From an uncultured Candidatus Saccharibacteria bacterium (GTDB lineage Bacteria > Patescibacteria > Saccharimonadia > Saccharimonadales > CAMLKC01): DNA of 14,289 bases. The stretch lies in the NCBI GenBank assembly GCA_946479025.1, contig CAMLDM010000020.1, forward strand, positions 1 through 14,289. Reading direction: 5' to 3'. Below, piece by piece: positions 1 through 5,925 of this stretch (its first letter is position 1; every line of letters starts with the position of its first letter). The notes under the pieces are model-generated. The model had not been told where the DNA came from, did not search any database, and was given only the letters and a program-made list of their open reading frames with translations. The translations under genes and the position numbers were made by a program.

Positions 1-55
1 ACCTTCGACCTCACGGTCCCAAACCGCGCGCGCTAGCCAACTGCGCCACACCCCG
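1..55 (-). tRNA. tRNA-Pro (anticodon UGG), 3' end cut off by window edge
   Basis: Read on the minus strand, the sequence begins with the 5' acceptor strand CGGGGTG, followed by a D arm closed by GCGC/GCGC. The anticodon stem CGCGG/CCGTG closes the loop TTTGGGA, giving anticodon TGG (plus positions 19-21), so it reads proline codons. The variable region and the first bases of the T arm are present; the rest of the T arm and the 3' acceptor strand lie outside the window. The acceptor and D arms closely match the complete tRNA-Pro(CGG) at 3357-3433, which supports the call. A perfect -10 box lies upstream at 74-79. Confidence 0.93.
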
Positions 56-73
56 ATAGGTGTTACTTGAGTG

Positions 74-79
74 ATTATA
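74..79 (-). promoter_or_regulatory. -10 box (TATAAT) of the tRNA-Pro(UGG) gene
   Basis: The minus strand reads TATAAT 18 bases before the tRNA 5' end, so transcription would start about 10 bases ahead of the mature tRNA, leaving a short 5' leader for RNase P. The best -35 candidate at 17 bp spacing is TGGTAA, a poor match. A 16-bp palindrome (80-95) fills most of the -35/-10 spacer. Confidence 0.7.
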
Positions 80-95
80 CCGTAAAATTTTACGG
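80..95. repeat. Perfect 16-bp palindrome CCGTAAAATTTTACGG
   Basis: Both halves are exact reverse complements (CCGTAAAA/TTTTACGG) with no spacer. The palindrome lies directly upstream of the tRNA-Pro(UGG) -10 box, where a repressor dimer would overlap the tRNA promoter, and upstream of the divergent glycosyltransferase gene. An operator role is inference. Confidence 0.6.
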
Positions 96-113
96 ATTAC
101 CAGAGGGAATTGC

Positions 114-142
114 TTGCCGGCCACACAGAAACAGGCTACTAT
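114..142 (+). promoter_or_regulatory. Possible promoter of the glycosyltransferase gene
   Basis: TTGCCG (114-119) and TACTAT (137-142) are separated by 17 bp, and the preferred ATG is at 160. This implies a leader of about 11 bases without a visible Shine-Dalgarno sequence. The match is moderate and there is no independent support. Confidence 0.4.
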
Positions 143-159
143 ATAAGTACCTAACGATT

Positions 160-1728
160 ATGATAAAAAACATACTTAAAAAACGTCAGAATAAGCTGTC
201 AGTGGCTCGCGCCGACTGGGTGATCCTCGCGGCCGGACTGGCGGTATTTGCAGCGATTTCATTGTGGACAATCACTAAGTCATCAATCTGGTTCGATGAG
301 GCGTTTGGCGCGTACATGATTCATTTCAACTTCTTTGAAATCGCGCGTTACACGGCCACGGATGTACACCCGCCAGTGTATTATTGGCTGTTAAAACTAT
401 GGAGCATGTTGTTTGGCAATACCGAGCTGGGCCTGCGCTCCATGAGCGTTTTCTTCGCCGGCGTTGCGATTATCTTTGGCTATTTGCTAGCACATCGTTT
501 ATTTGGCAAAAAAGCCGCACGTATTGCGCTGATTTTCATGGTGCTTTCACCAATGATGGTTCGCTACAGCCAGGAAATGCGTATGTACGCGCTGGTCACG
601 GCGATTTCCCTCGCCGCAACGTACGTGCTGACATTCGCGGTAGAATCCAAGCGCAAATTGCCATGGGTCGTCTACGGTCTGCTAGTGAGTCTCGGTATGT
701 GGACGCATTATTTTTCGGCAGTCGTGTGGATCGCGCACTGGGCATGGCGCGCGTACGTGGTACACGAGCAAAAGCCGAAAAAGTTTATCAAATCGTTTAT
801 GAGTCGGGAATGGGTTATGGCGCACATTGTGGCTGTCGGCGCATTCTTGCCGTGGCTCCCTTTTTTGGCGCGACAGATTTTTGACGTGCAAGTAAACGGT
901 TTTTGGATTCCGCCGGTAACGCCAACGACGATTCCGAATTTTCTTACGAACGTACTGTTTTATCAGGATCAAGAGACGGTTGCTTCCTGGGATGCGCTGC
1001 TGTTTGTGGTGATTTTCATACTGCTCACCGTGTTGGCGGTCCAGCTGTTTAAACGGCTGCCTGCCAAGGAGCGCCAGTCATACGCACTGATTTTTGCGCT
1101 CGGATTCGTGCCGGTCGCATTGCTGTTTGTGATGTCAATGCCGCCGCTCCGCTCGTCATTCGTTGACCGCTATCTTGTGCCGTCGACACTTGGGATCTCT
1201 CTGTTTATTGGCATTACGCTTGCGCTCAGTACCAAGCTGCTCAGGCCAAAGTATCGTGCAGTGACTATCGTTGCTATCGCTGCGGTCATGGCGTTTGGCG
1301 TTACGAATGTTTATAGGCTCGGTAACTATAATAAAACGTTGCACTCATCAAATAATACGCGCCAAACTGTTGAAGCAATTACGGCCAACGCTGCGCCTGG
1401 CGAACCGATCATTGCTGACTCGCCGTGGTTGTTTTACGAAGCAGTTTTCTATTCGACAGCCAATCATCCCGTGTACTTTATCGACGCGAATACGGAGTAT
1501 AAATACGGTTCGCTCGACATGCTGAAATACAACGATCAGCACAAAATTAAAGATCTGGCTGCTTTTGCGCGTCAGCACTCGATTATTTGGTATCTTGGCC
1601 GGCCGGGAAGTGGTGGTTTTGGCGCGCCAAACGGCGGGCAAAACTGGAAGCCGCTTCGTGATGTGCGGGTAAACGACTCGGTGAGTGGACAGCCGTCATA
1701 CAGGGCTATTGAGTTTAAAACGAACTAG
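160..1728 (+). CDS. GT-C fold membrane glycosyltransferase (GT39/ArnT-like, PMT_2 family)
   Basis: This 522-residue protein is a polytopic membrane protein with a basic N-terminus (KNILKKRQNK) before the first membrane helix, so the N-terminus should be cytoplasmic. The first outer loop carries the FDEA acidic motif (D46, E47) that serves as catalytic or metal-binding site in GT-C enzymes such as ArnT and PMT. It is followed by DVHPPVYYWLLK (about 68-79) and RYSQEMRMYAL (about 135-145), both typical of this family. Such enzymes move a sugar from a polyprenyl-phosphate donor to a lipid or protein outside the membrane; the acceptor cannot be told from sequence. I prefer the ATG at 160. An in-frame TTG at 67 would put 31 unlikely codons across the tRNA promoter and the palindrome. 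The stop overlaps the stop of the convergent acyltransferase gene in a shared CTAG. Confidence 0.85.
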   Translation: MIKNILKKRQNKLSVARADWVILAAGLAVFAAISLWTITKSSIWFDEAFGAYMIHFNFFEIARYTATDVHPPVYYWLLKLWSMLFGNTELGLRSMSVFFAGVAIIFGYLLAHRLFGKKAARIALIFMVLSPMMVRYSQEMRMYALVTAISLAATYVLTFAVESKRKLPWVVYGLLVSLGMWTHYFSAVVWIAHWAWRAYVVHEQKPKKFIKSFMSREWVMAHIVAVGAFLPWLPFLARQIFDVQVNGFWIPPVTPTTIPNFLTNVLFYQDQETVASWDALLFVVIFILLTVLAVQLFKRLPAKERQSYALIFALGFVPVALLFVMSMPPLRSSFVDRYLVPSTLGISLFIGITLALSTKLLRPKYRAVTIVAIAAVMAFGVTNVYRLGNYNKTLHSSNNTRQTVEAITANAAPGEPIIADSPWLFYEAVFYSTANHPVYFIDANTEYKYGSLDMLKYNDQHKIKDLAAFARQHSIIWYLGRPGSGGFGAPNGGQNWKPLRDVRVNDSVSGQPSYRAIEFKTN

Positions 1729-2855
1729 CGCGGGATAACCTTCATTAAGAATTTATGCTGAATCGCAAGCCGGATAAGCATGATGATGCCGGCGGCTATC
1801 AGGAAGTTCGTGAAAATGTCGCCGGGCTGCAAAAAGATGTGCACGAAAAACAGAATAAGCGCGTGGAGCGTGTATACGTAAAGCGAGTTCGTGCCAAACG
1901 GCAAAAGTAGCCACCCCAGCCAGCGGCGGACGAACGGCTCGAAACGGTTGAAAAGATAAAACGCCGCCCAGAACCACACGAAGAAGAGAAGAATGCGCGG
2001 TAACGGCAGGCGTTCTTTATCGAAGAAGTATGTGTAAAGGTATGATTGAACCTCGCTGATTTGCGGCAGATTGAAATACTTTGGTCCGAACTCTAAAACG
2101 ATATTCACGACAAGCGCTAGCGCTGCAGTCACAAGAATGGTCGTCTTGAGAATTGCTTGTTGCCGGGCCGTCCGGGCCTTCCACCATGCCGTAATGGCCT
2201 TCCAGTGGAAGCCGATCGTTAAACCACTAAAGAAGATCAGCTGCCACGAAAGGGGCTGAAGCAGCTCCTGGGTCATGTCGGGAATGGTTGGATCGGCGGG
2301 AAACAGCACCCATACGCAAAAACTTGCAGCCAGAACGACGTACCAGAGCCCCTTTCTAAGCAACCACATAACAAGCGGGCTAATAAATAGGAACATTGCA
2401 TATAGTCGCAGATAATCTGCCCAGCCGTAGAAATACTGGAAAGTAAGCGTACGCCATAGCACGTCGAAAATATTTGTTCCGGCTGGCGCGATGCCGTTTT
2501 TAAGGCCGGCGCTTTCCATGAAAAACCACCAGCCAATGAGCGTGAATAGAAGTATCAAAACGGCAGAGGTAATATATAGCTGCAGGCCGCGTTTTAGCAG
2601 CAACTTTGTAACTGTTCGAAACGGCAAGTCGATGAGTTTTGAGCCGCGCACGATTCCCAGCACGATGCCGGATATCAAAAAGAAACCTTCCGCTGTGGTG
2701 ACGTACAGGCTCCCGCGTGCCGACCACCAATCTAGGCCGTTCGGGAAAAAATCGAGATGATCCAGAATAATTGCAACAAGAAAATATCCCCGCAACAGGT
2801 CAAAAGTAAGAATACGAGAGGATTTTTTTTCCGCCACTAACCACCCATTATACAT
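1725..2855 (-). CDS. OpgC-like integral membrane acyltransferase
   Basis: The 376-residue product is a polytopic membrane protein with about ten hydrophobic segments. Its N-terminus, RILTFDLLRGYFLVAIILDH, has the RG plus DH pattern (R22, G23, D32, H33) found at the start of OpgC and related acyltransferase-3-like membrane enzymes, which O-acylate sugars or glucans using a membrane-delivered acyl group. The substrate is unknown. The neighbouring glycosyltransferase suggests a shared role in surface glycan assembly, but the two genes are convergent, so this is only a hint. An in-frame extension back to 3131 would run through the peroxiredoxin gene and lacks family similarity, so I start at ATG 2855. 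That start lies nine bases after a TATACT -10 box, with no Shine-Dalgarno sequence. Confidence 0.75.
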   Translation of the reverse strand: MYNGWLVAEKKSSRILTFDLLRGYFLVAIILDHLDFFPNGLDWWSARGSLYVTTAEGFFLISGIVLGIVRGSKLIDLPFRTVTKLLLKRGLQLYITSAVLILLFTLIGWWFFMESAGLKNGIAPAGTNIFDVLWRTLTFQYFYGWADYLRLYAMFLFISPLVMWLLRKGLWYVVLAASFCVWVLFPADPTIPDMTQELLQPLSWQLIFFSGLTIGFHWKAITAWWKARTARQQAILKTTILVTAALALVVNIVLEFGPKYFNLPQISEVQSYLYTYFFDKERLPLPRILLFFVWFWAAFYLFNRFEPFVRRWLGWLLLPFGTNSLYVYTLHALILFFVHIFLQPGDIFTNFLIAAGIIMLIRLAIQHKFLMKVIPR

Positions 2856-2864
2856 GGTTGGTTT

Positions 2865-2874
2865 AGTATATACT
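2865..2874. promoter_or_regulatory. Symmetric divergent -10 element AGTATATACT
   Basis: This 10-bp perfect palindrome gives TATACT on both strands: 2869-2874 on plus, facing the peroxiredoxin gene, and 2865-2870 on minus, facing the acyltransferase gene. The start codons follow 8 and 9 bases after the respective box, so both mRNAs would be nearly or fully leaderless. The two -10 boxes overlap, so RNA polymerase can probably use only one at a time. Confidence 0.6.
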
Positions 2875-2882
2875 GAGAATGT

Positions 2883-3347
<465 letters not shown>

Positions 3348-3356
3348 AATATACGT

Positions 3357-3433
3357 CGGGGTGTGGCGCAGCTTGGTAGCGCGCACCGTTCGGGACGGTG
3401 AGGCCGGAGGTTCAAATCCTCTCACCCCGACCA
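3357..3433 (+). tRNA. tRNA-Pro (anticodon CGG), CCA encoded
   Basis: The acceptor stem CGGGGTG/CACCCCG closes a complete cloverleaf. The anticodon stem CACCG/CGGTG holds the loop TTCGGGA with anticodon CGG (3391-3393), and the T arm holds GGTTCAAATCC. The discriminator A is followed by a genomically encoded CCA (3431-3433). The gene starts 9 bases after the peroxiredoxin stop and ends 9 bases before the convergent gatD stop. TAAAAT (3345-3350), which overlaps the peroxiredoxin stop codon, sits exactly 6 bases before the tRNA and could be its own -10 box. Confidence 0.97.
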
Positions 3434-3442
3434 GGAAATTAT

Positions 3443-4165
3443 TTATCGCGGGCGTTTGAGTGCAACTTCACGTGCCAGCTCTGCGAAGCGGTCGTCAATA
3501 ACGGTAGGCGTGAACTCGCCGTATTTTTTTATGGCAGCTTTTTCAATTAAGAAATCGGCGATGGCGGGATTTTTTGGCAGCAGCGAGCCGTGCATGTAGC
3601 TGGCGATGACGTTTTTATAACGTACGCCTTCAGTGTTGTCCTGTCCGTTGTTGCCGGCGCCTTTGATAACCGCTCCAAGTGGCTCGACGTTTTCGCTAAG
3701 GAACGTTTGGCCGCTATGGTTTTCGTAGCCGATGATGTCGCCGAAATCGTTGCTTTTAGTAACGATATTGCCAACCAGTCGCTCTGGTCCGGCGTGCGTT
3801 TCAATGTCGAGCAGACCGATACCTTCAATGATGTGACCGTCCTGAGTCTTGAAAAACTTGCCAAACATTTGGTAAAGGCCGCAGATCATCAGCATTGGTA
3901 TGTCGTCTTCTGCCAGACTACGCAGCGTTGCGCTGATCTTCAGCAGGTCCTCTTGAATTTTATCTTGGCCGGAGTCTTGTCCGCCGCCGCCTACCACGAT
4001 ATCAACATTTTCCGGAAACTTATCACCCGGGTTGTATTCAAGGATTTTCGGCTCGTAGCCGTGCCATTGCAGCCGTCGTCTCAATGTTAAAACATTGCCC
4101 CAGTCGCCATAAATATTCATGTCGTGCGGATATAAATGCAGAATTGTTATTTCTTTTTCACTCAT
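3443..4165 (-). CDS. gatD: Lipid II isoglutaminyl synthase, glutaminase subunit GatD
   Basis: The 240-residue protein is a class I glutamine amidotransferase of the CobB/CobQ type. It supplies ammonia from glutamine to MurT, which amidates the alpha-carboxyl of D-Glu in the lipid II stem peptide to D-isoglutamine. The nucleophile is C95 in MLMICGLYQMFG and the catalytic histidine is H192 in SYMHGSLLPKNP. R129 fits the substrate-contacting arginine known from Staphylococcus aureus GatD. The early segments LHLYPHDMNIYGDWGN and GGGGQDSGQD are family hallmarks. Its ATG overlaps the murT stop (ATGA at 4162-4165), so the two subunits are translationally coupled, as expected for a stoichiometric complex. 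Confidence 0.95.
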   Translation of the reverse strand: MSEKEITILHLYPHDMNIYGDWGNVLTLRRRLQWHGYEPKILEYNPGDKFPENVDIVVGGGGQDSGQDKIQEDLLKISATLRSLAEDDIPMLMICGLYQMFGKFFKTQDGHIIEGIGLLDIETHAGPERLVGNIVTKSNDFGDIIGYENHSGQTFLSENVEPLGAVIKGAGNNGQDNTEGVRYKNVIASYMHGSLLPKNPAIADFLIEKAAIKKYGEFTPTVIDDRFAELAREVALKRPR

Positions 4166-5433
4166 GAAATTGTCTCCACGTCGGTCATTTTTGAAAGTTC
4201 GCGGCGCAGGGCGAGCATGGCGGTATACGTGCAGAAAATGCGTTTCGGCTGTGCGCCAGCGCTGGTAATGAAGTGCTGCAACGCGCTCGCGAGATCGGGC
4301 TCTACGTGAGATACTGTTACCTCGTCGTACTGCAACCGTAGCGCCATGTCGTAGGCGCGCACGCCGGAAACTTCGCTTACGCCGCCGTCTTTCAATCGCT
4401 CAAAGTCAACGTCCCAAAGCCACGACATGTCGCGGCCGTCGGCGTAGTTATCGTTTATAGCGATCATTGTTTGGTAGCCTTCAGGGTTAAACGATGACAA
4501 GCCGAGGCGAAATCCGCTCGGATTTTTTACGAGCACCAGCTCAAGTGGCTGGCCGCCGATCGTGAGTGTTTCGCCGCGGCCGAATGCCGGCGAAACTTTG
4601 GAGAGTGCGTCGATAAGTTTGGCTTCATCGAGCTTTTCGCCCACGATAGCCCGGGTAAGTGCCAGTGCTGCTGCTGCATTATAAACGTTGTAAATGCCTT
4701 GCAGTTCAAGTGTGGTTGTAACCTTATGACCACCGAACGTAAACTGTGCCATAGAATCTTTCAGTTTGTCGAGCGTTACATCGGCTGAAATTTTCTGTTT
4801 TGGAGCGGCTGTTTTGCTGTGCATTTCGTCGTCGCTTGGAAAGAGCTTGGCGAGCTCCGGGCTGAGTCCGAAGTAGGAAACTTTCTGGCTGGAAAGCCGT
4901 GAGGCGATGTCGGCAACGCGCGTATCCTCGCGGTTCAAAACTACAGTGTCGGTGGTTTGCGTGGCGATTTGCGCCAGCATTTTGGCGGTCGTGTCAATTT
5001 CACCGAACCTATCTAGCTGGTCGCGCATAACGTTTAGAAGCAAGCTGCGGCGCGGTTGCACTGCTTTCACGAAATGGACGGCGTGCGCTTCGTCGAGCTC
5101 CAGGACGGCAATATCGGCGTCGAGATTTCCTTTGTTATCCACCTCTCCAAGAAGCGCCGCCGCCACACCGCGCGTAAAGTTGCTGCCGGTCCGGTTGGTA
5201 AAGACGCGTAGCCCTTGGCTCTCCAGAAGCTCCACGACCATTTTTGTTGTGGTGGTTTTGCCGTTGGTGCCGCTGACCACCACCACACCCTCGGGTAACT
5301 GAGCGAGCGTGCGCTTAATAAAATTCGGATCAATCTTCTCAACGAAAAGGCCAGGTAGGGCCGAGCCGCCGCCGCGCATCTGGGCGATCTTTCGCACTGC
5401 TTTTCCGAGCAGGGTGACGTAGGGTTTTGACAT
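4162..5433 (-). CDS. murT: Lipid II isoglutaminyl synthase, Mur ligase-like subunit MurT
   Basis: The 423-residue protein has a Mur ligase central domain with the ATP loop VVVSGTNGKTTTTK (P-loop 55-60) and the ADIAVLELDEAHAV segment (106-119). The C-terminal DUF1727 region contains NDNYADGRDMSWLWDVDFE (about 327-345), where the essential aspartate of MurT lies. MurT uses ATP to activate the D-Glu carboxylate of lipid II, and GatD supplies the ammonia. The S. aureus enzyme carries a four-cysteine zinc ribbon between the central-domain strands; here the corresponding stretch (about 186-232) contains no cysteine, and the protein has only C401. The start is supported by TGC-TATAAT followed by exactly six bases and ATG. 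Confidence 0.94.
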   Translation of the reverse strand: MSKPYVTLLGKAVRKIAQMRGGGSALPGLFVEKIDPNFIKRTLAQLPEGVVVVSGTNGKTTTTKMVVELLESQGLRVFTNRTGSNFTRGVAAALLGEVDNKGNLDADIAVLELDEAHAVHFVKAVQPRRSLLLNVMRDQLDRFGEIDTTAKMLAQIATQTTDTVVLNREDTRVADIASRLSSQKVSYFGLSPELAKLFPSDDEMHSKTAAPKQKISADVTLDKLKDSMAQFTFGGHKVTTTLELQGIYNVYNAAAALALTRAIVGEKLDEAKLIDALSKVSPAFGRGETLTIGGQPLELVLVKNPSGFRLGLSSFNPEGYQTMIAINDNYADGRDMSWLWDVDFERLKDGGVSEVSGVRAYDMALRLQYDEVTVSHVEPDLASALQHFITSAGAQPKRIFCTYTAMLALRRELSKMTDVETIS

Positions 5434-5439
5434 GTATCT

Positions 5440-5448
5440 ATTATAGCA
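5440..5448 (-). promoter_or_regulatory. Extended -10 promoter of murT-gatD, leaderless layout
   Basis: The minus strand reads TGC then TATAAT (5440-5445), a consensus extended -10. It is followed by AGATAC and the murT ATG, so transcription is expected to begin at or within a base or two of the start codon. No Shine-Dalgarno sequence and no good -35 are seen. Confidence 0.7.
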
Positions 5449-5504
5449 TCGGCGAGCCTAGGAGATAGTCGATGGTCTTTGATTTCTAAGCTGCGCAGGG
5501 TCGT

Positions 5505-5535
5505 TGTAGCGTAACCAGCCCCGGTGCGCTACAAT
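5505..5535 (+). promoter_or_regulatory. Promoter with embedded 8-bp inverted repeat, upstream of the membrane protein/Clp-like operon
   Basis: TACAAT (5530-5535) lies six bases before the ATG at 5542, and TTGTAG (5505-5510) lies 19 bp upstream of it. The arms TTGTAGCG (5505-5512) and CGCTACAA (5527-5534) form a perfect 8-bp inverted repeat with a 14-base spacer, covering both promoter elements. A dimeric regulator bound here would occlude RNA polymerase. The regulator is unknown. Confidence 0.55.
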
Positions 5536-5541
5536 AGACTT

Positions 5542-5925
5542 ATGTTTATCGTGGGGATCTTTAGCTGGTGGTACGGACAGGGGTGGCGGCAGCGTGTTGT
5601 GCGGCTCGGCGAGAGGCTTGGTGGTACGGTCGATTATTTCTCGATCGACCTGCTTCTGCGCACCTTATTCTCGCCATATCGTCAGATTTCGGCAGGGAAA
5701 GTACGCGGTCCGCTCGGCGTGCAGATGCGCGCGTTTTTTGATCGGCTGATTTCTCGCTTGATCGGCGCAATGATCCGCCTCACGATGATCGTCGTAGGAG
5801 TAGTCGCAATAGTATTTTACGCCGTTATCGGTGCGGCACTGGTGGTGCTGTGGGCACTCGTGCCGCTGCTGCCGGTTCTTGGGGTTGTACTTTTTATATC
5901 TGGGTGGGTGCCATGGAGTCTGTAA
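5542..5925 (+). CDS. Small membrane protein of unknown function, co-expressed with Clp-like ATPase
   Basis: I do not recognise this 127-residue protein. The N-terminal half (about 1-60) is amphipathic and basic, with WYGQGWRQRVVRLGERLG and a conserved-looking FSPYRQI stretch. Residues about 68-125 form two or three hydrophobic segments (from LIGAMIRLTMIVVGVVAIVFYAV onward), so it is an inner-membrane protein. The ATG at 5542 is chosen over an in-frame upstream start at 5524 because it lies six bases after the TACAAT box, the layout seen at several other genes here. Its last 13 bases overlap the start of the Clp-like gene, so the two are translationally coupled and the proteins probably work together at the membrane. 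Confidence 0.75.
   Translation: MFIVGIFSWWYGQGWRQRVVRLGERLGGTVDYFSIDLLLRTLFSPYRQISAGKVRGPLGVQMRAFFDRLISRLIGAMIRLTMIVVGVVAIVFYAVIGAALVVLWALVPLLPVLGVVLFISGWVPWSL

Noticed and set aside
67..159. In-frame TTG start adding 31 residues to the glycosyltransferase
   Set aside because: It lies inside the tRNA promoter region and palindrome, the extra residues do not look like this family, and ATG 160 places the basic N-terminus right before the first membrane helix.
3590..4090. 166-residue plus-strand ORF opposite gatD
   Set aside because: GatD is fully conserved with its catalytic Cys and His; the antisense frame shows no domain.
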